A DNA stretch of 64,000 nt from Thereva unica. Its lineage: Eukaryota > Arthropoda > Insecta > Diptera > Therevidae. The stretch lies in contig OX465282.1 in the NCBI GenBank assembly GCA_949987705.1, positions 129,228,310-129,292,309 on the forward strand, in the 5' to 3' direction. How positions within the stretch are numbered: position 1 is the stretch's first letter; every line of letters starts with the position of its first letter. Both the position numbers and the translations under genes were made by a program. This document shows, piece after piece, positions 24,886 to 36,926 of this stretch. Under the pieces are notes generated by a model that saw only the letters and a list, made by a program, of their open reading frames with translations, did not search any database and had not been told where the DNA came from.

Positions 24886-25708
24886 ACCTACCGCTATAAG
24901 ATTGAAGATAAATAAATTGCCTTCCGATCTACATCTTTATGTAGGTACCATGCTTTAGTCTAGATACCTCCAAGAATTTGGCAGCGTGCGATAGCTTGTT
25001 CTGTTGACTAAACTTCAACTAATGTTCCGATCTGCAATAGCATTCCTTTAGCAGCAGCAGAACCGGTTTCTATACCACTCTTATAAAAAAACCGGTTTGG
25101 AAACACTTGAAAAAATACTAGTGTAAATACCCTTATTTGGTGTCGACTCAGTTTGAATCTTAACACCACACTATCCCTTTCGGCATCTTCCTGGTGTCAA
25201 TAATATCCCTAGTCTTTTCCCAATCTATATAAAAGATCTACTCTCTTGATAAACGTACTTTGCATTACTTTTATTTTTATACCTACTTAGATATAAGGCA
25301 AGCGCGAACAAACAGCTTCATCGAACTTCATGTTCACTGAAATAACAAAAATCAGTCGAAGTACTTCCTCAGTTCTAATAATATCTGCACCAACTTTCCT
25401 TCTGTGGAATTATTGGAAAGCGAAAGCTAGCTAATGTATCTACTCTCACAATATGGCATTTCCTTTCAGATATACATAAACCGAAATCAAAAACCCAATC
25501 TTATCTTAGAGTAGAGAATTATTTGAAAATACGTGATTCAAGAGTATTACCAAAACCCCTTTTATTGTTGTAAATTTTAGTTATCTTTCACCAGTTGTCA
25601 AAAATTTCTCATTGAATTTGGAAGCTATAAGTTTTGTTGTTTATAGATTTAAACAGAAAATGTGATGAATCCTTTCCCAAAACAAGTTTTTGATTGTTTG
25701 GAAAAATA
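24886..25708. other. Intergenic, no gene seen
   Basis: No coding region or repeat structure that I can support. Confidence 0.45.
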
Positions 25709-25945
25709 GATTTAAACTAAAACTAAAAAATACGCTTTTATTTTGAAATGAACCGAAAAGTAAAAAATAATTTTGAATGTAAAGTTTTTATTGCTGCAGC
25801 CACTTACTTCAATGTAAAAAAGCGTGGAGCGCTCTTATTTTATTAATACAGTTATCGTTGCGCCCCACGCTTTTTTAAATTATTTTTAACTTTTTGGTTC
25901 ATTTTAAAATAAAAGCCTATTTTTTTGTTTTTGTTTTTTAATTAT
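25709..25945. mobile_element. Inverted-repeat MITE, copy 1
   Basis: Ends of about 70-80 bases (aaaaaatacgcttttatttt ... aaaataaaagcctatttttt) are inverted, with an inner palindrome aaaaagcgtgg/ccacgcttttt. The same element, better preserved, is at 50516-50805. Non-coding. Confidence 0.75.
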
Positions 25946-25969
25946 TTATTTTTATCATTTTGTGGTGGC

Positions 25970-26480
25970 GGCCATTTTAGTTTTGAAATTACTTCACAGA
26001 GCTTACTGTATTCTACTTGTCCTACTATTTTATTTGATACCCACGTCGTGGGCTAGGTGAAATAAAAGTGAAAAAATTTGCCGCCATCTTGGAACCGGCT
26101 TCTTGATTTTTTCATAGTCAGATTGCATTTTGTACTTATACATGATGAGTTGAACTTAGGTTGAACCCGAAATCATGTAGACGGGAATGGAGTTGAGTTA
26201 TGGTCTACTGAGCTCGACTCAGTTCTGCTATCTGAGTTGAGTTGAAATTATGCATACAGACGTGAGTTCAGTAGTTGAATTTAGTCGACAGAGCTCTGTG
26301 TTTTGTTTGTGATTTTTCGTAACCTGTTATGCCTTTTTATTTTCAACTCAACCTCAACTATACTATTCAACTCATCATATATACATACTAAATTTTACGC
26401 GAACTACGAATGTGTGCAAAATTTTAAATTGATCGGTTATATTCTCTATAATAGTCCATTATAAGTCTTCCGCAATTTTA
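25970..26480. repeat. Dispersed repeat with ccgccatcttgga / gatacccat motifs
   Basis: It carries tttgatacccacgtcg, gccgccatcttggaac and agtcagattgcattttg, shared with 41930-42265, 51100-51755 and 62000-62470. No protein is encoded. It looks like an old non-autonomous element that has been copied many times. Confidence 0.6.
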
Positions 26481-27988
26481 TGTTGGCCGCCATTTAGAAT
26501 TTGGAATAAGGCGATACTGCTAATTAAATTCTACCAGTCCTATGCTTTCTTTTGTTTGATACCCATTTCAAGGGCCGCGAAAACCGGGAAGTTATTTGTG
26601 TATATTGATTGTATATTCGAGTTGGGAGAAGGATGATAAACGCATTTTTGACTTCGATGGAGCTTCTTGTTGGGTACAAGTGCGAAACAGATGAAGTACG
26701 GGTGTTCCTCGATTTGTAATATCTGGGACGAGTGTTGGATGGACAACGACTTGATGAAGATTAGTGGTGCTCGCAAATAGAACACTATCGTCAGAAAACT
26801 CCCATATTTCAAGCAGGCCCAGAGCAAACTTGTGACTTTTTAATGCTTATTTATTTGAAATTTATTTAATGATTTAATTTAAATACATACTAAAATCTAA
26901 ATGCGACTATCCTTCCTCTGTATTTAAGAATTATTTAAAATGGCCAAGTTTTGTTGTTAAATTCAAGATTTATTTTCTAATATTTCAAATTTTTTAAGAA
27001 ATATGATTTTATAATGATAATTTTCCCTAGATTACATATGTATGAATATTTACAACGACCGTGTAACTCTTTGGGAAGTTTAAATAACTCTAATCTAATT
27101 TATGTACAATGTTTCCAAAATGTCTATATCTAAATTGAATAGGACATATTTGTGGCTTTTAATTTTTTTGAATATTCTTGTACTATATACAATACTTACA
27201 AAAGACCCTTGTACAATATTTAAAAGTCACAAGCACGAACTGAATCATTTCAAATTTTTCCCCTCCTTTATTTTTCTTTAAATTATCTACATCAACCAAC
27301 ACGACCTTCATAACCGGATAATATTGTGGAAAACCCTAAGAATTTGTTGCATATGGGGGACTTTCAGAGATATTTTTAGCTGCACTTTCGCCTTTTTTTA
27401 AATTTTATGGGGCTTTCCCTGATTTCTTCCTGCCTTCTGATAAACAAGTTAAAAGCCACGGAAAATCCAAAAATCGCAGCTGCTGTAACATTTTGTAATC
27501 TTTTTGATATGCAAAAAACCAAAATTTAATTTAATTTTGCTATATTTCAATTTTGGAACTAATGCTTTTTTAAATTGTTAAGTGATTGCCAAGAGGATTC
27601 AAAACTTGAAGTTTTTTGGTCCAGACATGAAAAATAATATTCTCTAGAAGACAGCTGTTTTTTCTTCTATATAGCGAGATTGCTCGATCAGTCAGTGCTT
27701 CTGCTTATTTCGAATTTTCTGACAGGGACTGCCCTGCCCAGTTTAAGAAGGGTTCGGGCTGACGACAATTCAAACTTGTATACTAACCTTTTAAGACGTC
27801 TTCAGATGCTCTTCGAAATAGTGCGGTCGATTTCAATTTCATATTTGGTATTAAGGGACAGAAACTTGAAAGACTCCATTTAGAAAGTATGCATGAGAAA
27901 AATGCTAATAAAACCAAGAATATTGGGGTTCTGTTCTTTATCTATATAAATATAATTGGAGTGTCTGTCTATGATTTCAAAATAATTA
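26481..27988. other. Intergenic AT-rich DNA, nothing recognised
   Basis: Short open frames such as 27680-27883 show no family resemblance and no splice context. No structure I can support. Confidence 0.45.
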
Positions 27989-28421
27989 GGGGTATTCATG
28001 AAAACGTGTAAATCCCTAGTAAGCCGCGTAAATCGTATAAGTTTCCAATCTCGTAAATGAACTGTCAAAATTTGTATGGAAAGTGAAATACGCAGACTTT
28101 TACGCTGAAGTTTACGCTGAAATTTTGTGGTGTAAACTTCGTATATGTGTAAAATCTTCAAATGTCAATTGTGTGCAAGATGGAAGAGGTGAGAATAAAA
28201 TTTATGAAGAATATATTTTAAAAATTGTAATCAATTTCTTTATTTAGAAGGAAAATTTACATTTTTCTGTTTAGTAATTTTGACATTAACATCCACTTTG
28301 AACAGTTGGCCAATTATATCGTTTACATACATCAAGTCATCATAGGTGCGTTCATTAAACAAACCTCGTAAAAATACGCGTATACGGAATGTGTAAATTT
28401 ACTCGTTTTCATGAATACCCC
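27989..28421. mobile_element. 433-bp MITE with TA target duplication
   Basis: The left end ggggtattcatgaaaacg and right end cgttttcatgaatacccc are perfect inverted copies. TA flanks both sides (27987-27988 and 28422-28423), as for Tc1/mariner-type insertion. The interior has cgtaaa-rich motifs and no ORF. Confidence 0.85.
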
Positions 28422-28479
28422 TATTGTGTTTTTCTAAGTTCATATGGTTACATGTAAGTAATCACACAAAATCACGTAT

Positions 28480-29060
28480 TTTTAAAATTTTTGTCTGTCT
28501 GTATTGTCGGTCTGTTTGTCCGGGCTGATCTCGGGAACAGTCTCCAGGTCTCCTTGAGTATCTTCTTGTATCTTTCCCCTGACGTCACTCAGATCTTTTC
28601 TCATACAAATTGCGTTTAATCTTTTCAAGATGGAAACAGAGCTTTTCCTTATGAGCCTTCCTTGTATTATTGTACAATGGTTGAGGACTACATCCAGTCG
28701 CCCATCAGCAAACAGTGATCTCACATTCCATGATCAGATTCGTGCCCTGGTTCGAAAAGCACATGTCGTCGTCGTACTGTCCATCCGGTTCCGAGGCATT
28801 GCCGATTCGTCGCAATGGTATTTTTATGGGAGCGGGTTGCTAACCCTCAGCCCAATCGCCTTAAATCTCTGTTTTATGGCGCAAAGATCTCGTCATTCGC
28901 CCATCTCCTGTTAACTCTTTCCGAAGAAGTAACCCAGGGGGCATCGCGGGGAGGTGGGATTAGGACTTGCTAACAGAGTTGCTAGGTGTTCGTCTGCAGT
29001 GACTCTTCTCGGGATTTGATAGAAGTGGCAAATCGGGTGCCACCACCTTCCGAGGTTTTT
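28480..29060. repeat. Dispersed repeat region
   Basis: It has a tctgtctgtattgtcggtct start, the phrase tgtccatccggttccg shared with LanB2 intron 6, and a moderately GC-rich body. Probably untranslated or degraded LINE sequence. No reliable ORF. Confidence 0.4.
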
Positions 29061-29419
29061 TTAGCCCCCAAAATAAAATAAATAAATCATGGTCGGTATG
29101 ATTCGCACTAATTAACAAGTTCGGATATAATATTGCTCTTAAACTACATTACATACCCCCACCACGCCGCTAAAAACTCACATGGCATACCTCCATGACT
29201 CTAAAGCTCACCACATCATGAACAAAAACCTTATTGCATACCTCCAGGCTTTTGGGGCCGACCAGCACCGACACAAACCCAGACACGAATAGCTCACTGC
29301 ACCATGGGGCAAGCGGGTGACGCAGAAACTCTCTAACCAAACTACTTACGGTCTGCAATGCTACCTAAGTGACCTGTCCTCTGATGATGCTTTCTTGCTT
29401 CACAGTAGCTGGACTGACT

Positions 29420-29600
29420 CATCTCAAACAACTTCTTGGAGTACTTCTATTTGGTAATACTTCTAATGGGTTCTTGGAGTTCTTCTAGTTGGTAGTATGT
29501 ACTTATAATTGGTAGTACTTCTAATTAGTAGTACTTGGCAGCACTTCTTGGAGTATTTCTACTTGCTAGTAATTCTATTTGGTAGTACATCTCGGATTCT
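29420..29600. repeat. Degenerate ~20-bp minisatellite
   Basis: Variants of ttggtagtacttcta and cttggagtacttcta repeat about eight times with many substitutions. Confidence 0.7.
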
Positions 29601-30350
29601 CGTGGCCCAGAGTGGGATTAAGATTGGAATAAGATCGGTCCGCATCACGTTTATACGATTTTAAGTTCGAGAAAAAAAGGGAGAATTTTTGTAACCAGGA
29701 ATTTTTAGGAACAAATTGTATTGTAATGTATTTAAATAAAATTGAATTAGACAGTAAAATTATTGGATCTAGATTTAAATGTTTATTGGACTATTAACAA
29801 AATTAAAAATTGAAATAGAAATTAAGCCGAACTTTGTTTTTTTCTTCTAATTTTTCGTTGTAGCCATCCACTGAGTTTTCCGAATAGGCATAAGAGCCCA
29901 TTCAGATCCAATAGTAATATTGTTTTCCGGGTGAAGATATAAGAGGGATGGACTAGCCTGATCATACAAACCCTTCCTCTCTTTTAGGGGCAGTTTACCA
30001 ATGACATCCCTCTTTTGGGTTATGATCATATTTCCACAAGGCCAGATAGTTAAGACTAGTTCATTTATTCTTCTAGTGGCTGACCACCGATTGATACATG
30101 GTACGGAAGGAAATGGCTACACCATATTTTTTTTATGAATCATGTTGGGACTAATGGCTTTTAATCGAGGCTTGCAATTGGAGTGACCTACCTAATTTAT
30201 AGCATCTAGACTCTGCATTTATAGACTTTAAATTGTTTAGGAAAACTCTTTGTTTTATTGATTATACTTAAGAGAAGAGCTTTTATTTGCATTCACTTTA
30301 TGAATGGAACAAGATATCTAAAACTTATTATAATCTTTTTACTAAATTGT
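29601..30350. other. 3' flank of the endonuclease gene
   Basis: AT-rich with no coding region. It should contain the poly(A) site of the leftward endonuclease gene. Confidence 0.4.
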
Positions 30351-31635
30351 TTACAAACTACTCAAAACAGTATCTACTTGTACCGTCTGCGGTAAAAATT
30401 TCACTACTTGCACAAAATCCGCAACTGTACAGCAGTAGGTGCTCCCCTTAGTAAAATCCTCAAATGCGGGATTGGCAAAACCGTATTCGCGGCAAACATC
30501 TTGGCAAATAAGTTCTTTCACTGTAGCAAAAGGATTGTTCAATGTGATAAAAACAATTCCTCGATTTCTGTATTTAAGAATCTTCCAATAGAATTTCGGG
30601 ACAAAAATATTATTTGGTTCAAGGGAGAGGTTGACAGGTCTGTTGTTGGCATTGGGAAGACTCAATGTATCATAAACTCCTGTAAAAACCTGGACATCGT
30701 CAGCTAGTTGACCGGCGATTTTTCGAGCAATGTTTTCTACGCGTAGCCAATTTCCAGCATTAATGGCCTAAAAAATATTCATAAATGTATTTTAATGGGA
30801 TGCCAGTAATTTGTAAAAACCTTACCTGCCACTGCGGTGCGGCATTAATATAAAAGTAAGTCGCGTGTTGCCAACTTCTAAAGACACCATCATTGTCAGG
30901 AGCTAAATGTCCTCGAGCCAAGAAAGAAGACGAGTTCAAATAAGATCTAGCTGCTGCTTCGCTGCCTAATAGATTGGTAAATCTCTTAATTTGTTCAGCT
31001 TGTTTGTATGAAGTGTTCGGCTTGACTTGCGGTGGTATTCCAGTCACTTTAAACGTTGGTCTTATATTGATAGAAACTGAATCTAGTGTATATAATTATT
31101 ATTACATTATTTATTTCATAGAATTCATTATTGCTATACCATTTATAGATGCTCCACGTAATGTGTGATTAGTATAAATAACTGAAGCTGTCACTGAATT
31201 ATAACAAACTTCAATATATTTTACTAAACCAAATCTCATCGTGTTGAAACCAATCTCAAAAATTGTTCCATCATTTGCGCAAGTCTTATTGGTTCTAACA
31301 GCATCTCCGGTTATCCCAATACTACACTCCAGATCACTCAACTTTAAGGTGTCCGTACCAATTTTGAAGGTGTTTCCAGATTGACATTTAATTGTATATT
31401 CTGATTGGTCTCCTGTTTTGACATATATGGGAGACTTTAGACATTTAAATATTTAGTTTTATTTATGCATACAAACGTGAAGTAAAGGAATTTCGATCTC
31501 CAGAACAAGCTAGAATGCTTTCTTCAGACGATTTCCATGATAGTGTCGGGCCATGTGGTGCTAGGAGCTCTCCTTTAGTTGAAAGTATAACAGCATCTTT
31601 TTCAGGTAAGTCATTGCGAATGTTTACATTGCATT
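30351..31635 (-). CDS. Secreted DNA/RNA non-specific endonuclease (Endonuclease_NS family), 5' exon missing
   Basis: Minus-strand exons: 31477-31635, about 31140-31411, 30826-31082 and 30351-30767. The catalytic region reads [19 protein letters not shown], then NAAPQWQ joined to [19 protein letters not shown]. That gives the RGH motif with the catalytic histidine, and the metal-binding Asn/Gln region N-x4-Q-x3-N-x3-W. An upstream cysteine-rich lead ([42 protein letters not shown]) is usual in arthropod extracellular nucleases. The acceptor at 31636-31637 shows that an exon with the signal peptide lies upstream, but I could not find it. The join near 31477/31412 is my best phase-1 choice and is uncertain. 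Probable role: extracellular, salivary or digestive nuclease. Confidence 0.85.
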
Positions 31636-31910
31636 CTATGGGAACAGTAAAAGACAAAAAAAAAGTTAGAAATAAAATTATACAATAAGTGCAATAAGAT
31701 TTCAGGTATGGGTAATTTTAAAGTTTATTATCGTTTCATCGAAACAAAATTTTTATAATCTTCTATATGTTTATTAATTTTCAAGTTTGCCTACTGGCAA
31801 TCTGAGTTACATATCTCATTTTCCATTTTAGCAAGTATGGAACAGACATTAAATGGTATTAAATATTTTTTTAAATAAAAAACTTGAACAACAAGAGTTT
31901 GATTAACATA

Positions 31911-33158
31911 AGGGTGTTTCTCACCAAAGTGGTAAAATCGCTGTCCTTGGCAAATATTACGGAAACTATGGCGAGAAATATTTATATTTCTGCAAATTTG
32001 AATTTATAACTATCTAAACTATAGTATACAATATAGAAAATATCTCACTTAAAAACCTATATGGTTTCAATAACGTATTTTTTAGGTCTAAAAACAGTCC
32101 CCTAGCCGGTCCCCAAACCAAAATATTTTCTATTGAGTTCATTAATTGAACTAATCTTTTAAAAACAATTAACTTATATAACACAATTTAATCAATATGA
32201 AATGATATGCTATTAGACTCTAATATCAATTTATTTAAACTATTTTTTGATTAGTTTAATTTAACCTAAAGTTGGTCCCCGAATTTCATGAACAGTCCCC
32301 TGCCAAAGTTTCGAGTTACGCATCAGGCCATCTACAGTAAAGACAGACTTGTTAATGGGCGTAACGAAACGTGAACGACATGAAGTTAGCTCTGTTACCA
32401 CCAAAAGTAGCTATACCTCATTTTGTTTAGTGTTACAAGAGTTAGAGGGGCACATGCGCGCATCGGTACGCAACATTAGACAGTCCCCTAGTAAGTGTTA
32501 TTTTTCTTTTTTTAAAGTGTTCCAGTTTTCTCTATTGTGCATCGTTTTAAATAAGATGTCTTGTATTGTTTCTATAAAACAAAATAAAGTCATAATGAAG
32601 GAATTTTATGGTACCGTAACAATTACACAAATTAAACAGTCCCCTGCCAACAGTCCCCGGTCAACAGTCCCCCGCTACATACAGAAACAGGAGACTGTTT
32701 CATTTATTAGGGCACTATTATTGTACTTTTGCCTTTGTTTTAGGTCTATAACCATCTTTTAATCATGGCGCGAGAAAGAAGAAAGTGTCTAAGGAAGAAA
32801 TAAAAGTTCACAAGTTTACTTGAAACCACACAGAGAACTTGGAACTACCAAAGAAGACTGTTTTATTTATATATATATGCGTCATGAGGAATGTTTTTAA
32901 AGTATATATACTACTAATAAATGCTCATTTCACTTATATATACAGTCCTTTGACATATGCAACAGTCCTCTGACATATGAATTTTTTAAATTTACTCAAT
33001 AAGTCCTAAAAAAAAAACAAATATATTTGGGTCCCTTACTGTTTATTATCCACCAGATAGATATCTATTTAATTGTATATTTTTTTTTCATATTCACTTA
33101 AAAAAGTTACTGGGACAGATTTCTTGCAAAAATTTACCAGTTTACAGAGAAACACCCA
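31911..33158. mobile_element. 1.25-kb inverted-repeat element with CAGTCCCC motifs
   Basis: The left end gggtgtttctc and right end gagaaacaccc are inverted, with TA on both outer sides (31909-31910 and 33159-33160). Inside, cagtcccct(a/g) and close variants recur at about 32094, 32292, 32482, 32636, 32648, 32665, 32943 and 32964, like scattered protein-binding sites. The longest open frame (32349-32762) has no family resemblance, so the element is probably non-autonomous. Confidence 0.65.
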
Positions 33159-33689
33159 TAAAAGGCCGTCAAAATCATCTGGAATAATCCTATTTCGCTA
33201 CCGGTGATATCTCATGAATTGTAATTCTTACGGGAAAATGTATAATAACTTCCTTTTGTAGAAAATCACATGATCTACAAACTTTGTAAATATTATTTTA
33301 TGATAAGATTTACCATTCAAGATGTATTTGCAAAAAACTGATATTTTGACCCTTAAACCTCCTAAAAAGTGGGTTTCTTGGGGTAGAAAATAGGTAGAAC
33401 TCTTGAACTAATAAGCAAAGACAAAGTTATACTGCGATCTACTGCGACCAGCTTGAGAGACTTGAGTGTTGGCTAGAAGAAAACGGCCATCGGTTAACAA
33501 ATGAAAGCTATTCTTCCATCACGATATTGTGTGGCTACAAGAAGCATGAGTTGGACCAGCAGGATGGAAGACGATGTTCGACCAAGTTTGCTTTAATTTG
33601 TTATCATCCATTCTCAAATCTGAAGATGTGGTCATAGTACAGCGCCTGTAGTAAAATATATCGGAGGACCGTGAATTTTTGGTCTTCTT
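33159..33689. other. Intergenic, no gene seen
   Basis: Repeat-like text (gctaccggtgatatctcatg) and no supported frame. Confidence 0.4.
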
Positions 33690-33816
33690 TTTTCTTCTTT
33701 AAAATCCTTTAATCCCTCATGGGACATAGGGCGGAAACAGTTGCCCTCCAGCGGACTCTGTTTTGCGCGACAGCTCTTAGCTCCGACCAGGATCTCCCAG
33801 TTGTTGCGGCTTCTTC

Positions 33817-34283
33817 TTTTTTTTTTTTTTTTTATGTGAAAGACTAGAGTCTCAGGGAAGACCCTTTATACTGTCGACAATCTATTTTCTTCATATAGAG
33901 TGCAATGTCGAACAGCAGCTCTAGTCGGGGAAGGAAGGAACTGCCACAACCTACCCGCGATATTTTTCAGTCCACCTACTTCCAACCATTACTATTGCGA
34001 CTTTGACATCGGGGCATCGAAAAACAGCTCGCTGGAGTGTTATGCCTCCTGAAACGAGTTGAACCTCATCAACCAACCGATGACATGCGCTTTGGCGGAG
34101 CGGGGAAGGGCTAAGGAAGGCTATGACAAGAGGAATCAGGAATGTAAAGAGGGAAGAAGAAAGAAGGAAGTTATGTAGGTGGGAAATTGGAAAAGGCGAA
34201 GGACCGTGGGGCTTGCCCGGGAATCGAACCCGGGACCTCTCGGATAGTAGCTAGACGCCTTACTCCCTAGGCTACCGAGGCCC
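33817..34283 (-). mobile_element. tRNA-derived SINE nested in the RTE copy
   Basis: The 5' end at 34283 is tRNA-like, and the 3' end is 17 T on the plus strand (33817-33833), so a poly(A) tail. The sequence just before the tail, agtctttcacataaaa, resembles the 3' ends of the Jockey-like family (5440, 38575). The host retrotransposon reading resumes on the far side, and an agaag duplication is plausible. Confidence 0.85.
34207..34283 (-). other. tRNA-like head of the SINE (not a functional tRNA)
   Basis: On the minus strand the A box TAGCCTAGGGAG and a perfect B box GGTTCGATTCC are spaced as in a tRNA, and the T stem (CCGGG/CCCGG) is intact. The acceptor stem pairs only partly and the sequence runs on into a SINE body, so it is an internal RNA polymerase III promoter rather than a working tRNA gene. 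Confidence 0.75.
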
Positions 34284-34744
34284 TTCTAGTAGGGTTCTCC
34301 TCCACGTTGTTCTAGGTCTTCCTACTCGACGGGAACCTTGCGGATTCCAGTCAAGGGCCTGTTTGGCTAGATTTTCGTTTTCGCGTCGCAAGGTGTGGCC
34401 AACCCAATTCCATTTCCTTCGCCTGATTTGGTCGTCTATCCTTTCTTGGCCGGCACGGCGCCATAGTTCTTCGTTTGAAATTCTATCTTGCCAGCGGATT
34501 TTTAGGATACGACGAAGGCATCTGTTGATGGAGACTTGTAGGCGCCCTGTTATGAATTGGGTGACTTTCCATGTTTCGCAACCATACAAAAGAACTGCCT
34601 TAACGTTGGAGTTGAACAGCCGCAATTTGGTGTTAGTGGAAATCACCGTTGATCTCCATATGTGGGACATGCATGCATATGCGCATTTGAATTTTTGGTG
34701 GGCAGGTAGTATTTAAGTGTTGGATCAGATATCTATTGAGGCTC

Positions 34745-36720
34745 CTCCTTAGTTCAGTGGATAGGGGTTTTTGGTTCCGAATTCTTTCGGACAGCTACGA
34801 TAGACGTGAAATTCGGACCATAAGTAGCTACAAGCTCAAGAAACAAAATTGATATTGTGTTGATGTATGCTTGGGGGAATGGCACGCTCAAAATAATTGC
34901 AGAAATCGATAGAGGGATGGATTGAAATAAAAAGTGTTGTATACATGTTTTTCTTTAAATCAATATTTTCCGAGTTATTCTTGATTGAAATTTTCATCTA
35001 AAAAATGTATGTATGTAAAAATGTATTTTTCACGAATAACTTAAAAATCTTAAAGTTTTTCAAAAAAAGCAATTGCATCAAAAAAGCTTTTAGAATAATG
35101 AATCGGTTAATGTTTTATTTATTTAGATGAAACACAACTCGAGTTATGAGTCGTTAAAGATGACCGTTTGCTCGCCGAAAACTGACCTCGCACCATTCGA
35201 CGTTAAATAAAGACAACACGACGAAAAACTTATTAGGCCTTATTTAAAGCACCAGAGAAGACCTTCAAAATGAGCTTCGGTAATATTCATTAGCATCAAA
35301 ACTTACGGAGTTTGATGAAAATAATACGGTTGTCTTCATTTTTCGACAAAATAAGATTCAATGAAACGAATGGCTTCACGACAAGAATTGAAAGCAAATG
35401 AAACCTGTGTACAATTAACTTTGTTTAGGTATAAACAATATGTTCTAAAATTTTGAACAGTTTAGAAAGTCTATATTTGAAATGTCTATATTTTCTACAA
35501 TAACTAAAAAACTAAGTGAGATACGAAAAAAATGATAAGGATGAAGGAAAATTGAGAAAAATTTTGGTGTCTCTTTCGATTCTGTGTTATGAAAATCAAT
35601 CGAGATATCTTCGTTGTAAGCTCGCATGTGAGTTCGAGGACCACCTTCCCCGAACGATTTAAACTTTAGAATCTTAAAAAGTAAGGGTTCAAGGAAGTTC
35701 AACTTTGCAGGCCTTATAGCTCTTGAAATTTCCTACGAATTGTAGTGATTAGATATTTTAAAAATTGAGGAAGTTATCGTTAAAAAGCGTTGTTAATGAA
35801 ATTATCGAACCATGTAAATTGTATTAATCTCGTCAATTTTATAGCATTTAGAAACCCATATAAACAGATATGACCGCATGTGTATATGTTTAAGCGTATT
35901 CTCATAGACAACACACATGTATAAACGCATGTATATATGTATAAGACATATGTATACAATGTATACTATACATGTATGAAATTGGATGGCTCTTACTTTT
36001 GGTTTCGAGCACCGATTCCCCTCGCTCCCTGTTACGATAAGAAAAATATGTGCCCGGCCTTAAAATTACTATTGGAGCACTCAAAAATTGCTTTGAATTG
36101 GTCAACAAAATTGAAAGTAATTTTACAGGCTAGCCCTAATTCGTGAGAGAAACATTTATTTTCTAGATTGATACCAAAAACACTGAAGGAATGGCCTTGT
36201 GATGTGTTGATCGTCATGGTGAAGACAAGAAATTGAATTGCAAAAAATTCGGCTGAAACGAAATCAATCCGTTCGATTCGTCTATAGGAACACTGCCATT
36301 ATCAGCAATTGTTTAGAGAAATCTTCGTTTTAACCAGGCAACTCGCATGTTTGAAGTCAGTTGTCGTTTCTTCATAAAGCGCCACTGAGTCATCAGCAGC
36401 GGTGGATCTTGGAATGACTGTTTGGCGGAAATCTCCAGAGAGTGGAATAATTACACCTCCAAAAAATCTCTAGTTATTCCTACATCGTCGTTCATTCGAT
36501 GATATGACGTTGGTATTCCAAACTTGACTAAGAAACTGGCGCACATGAAGTGGCATAATGTCTTCGATCAAAAGCAAAGCCTGGTTATGTATCCGGTCAT
36601 TCAGCTTGAGCTCGGAATTCCCTGTACTTAACCGAATTCGGTGTAAACTGTTTTCTGACATGTCATCCTTGTATTTGTTCCACAATTTACGTGGATTCGA
36701 TGGAAGCAAATAATGGTTAT
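34745..36720 (-). mobile_element. Helitron remnant with PIF1-type helicase pieces
   Basis: Minus strand, right to left: LPSNPRKLWNKYKDDMSEN and NQALLLIEDI near 36709-36580, FGGVIIPLSGDFRQTVIPRS near 36440-36380, and MTINTSQGHSFSVFGINLE with NKCFSH near 36217-36135. These match the helicase motifs of Helitron Rep/Hel proteins in order, but frames break and a large part is deleted. The non-coding 3' half (34745-36030) is repeated at 62870-64000. A tccactgaa/tccactgga hairpin-like end near 34755 could be the 3' terminus. Confidence 0.8.
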
Positions 36721-36926
36721 CAAATAATGTACCTATCTGAGATGAAGATACAGAAACAACTGGAGAATATTATGCGGTAACAGCACAGAAACATCCGGGA
36801 ATAGAAAAGCTGCTTCGCTACAACAACGAACTGAGTCCTTTAAATAGTAAAGCTACATACATGGCAAACTAATTTTAACACTGTTGGAAGCTTCTTCTAA
36901 ATTGGTTCGTTTTTCGTCGAATATAA

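Larger units (their letters stand above)
33690..34690 (-). mobile_element. RTE-like retrotransposon 3' end, split by a SINE
   Basis: The C-terminal region on the minus strand reads NSNVKAVLLYGCETWKVT, RRILKIRWQDRISNEELWRR, RRRKWNWVGHTLRRENEN and GRPRTTWRRTLLE. It continues left of the SINE with EAATTGRSWSELRAVAQNR and RWRATVSALCPMRD, ending at a TAA at 33709-33711. The catalytic part of the polymerase is missing (5' truncation). The A-rich 3' flank aaagaagaaaaaagaag fits a LINE tail. Confidence 0.85.

Noticed and set aside
32349..32762. 137-codon open frame
   Set aside because: It lies inside an inverted-repeat element, includes the CAGTCCCC motifs in its reading, and shows no domain.
34207..34283. 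Possible tRNA gene
   Set aside because: A and B boxes are good, but the acceptor stem pairs poorly and the sequence continues into a SINE body with a poly(A) tail.
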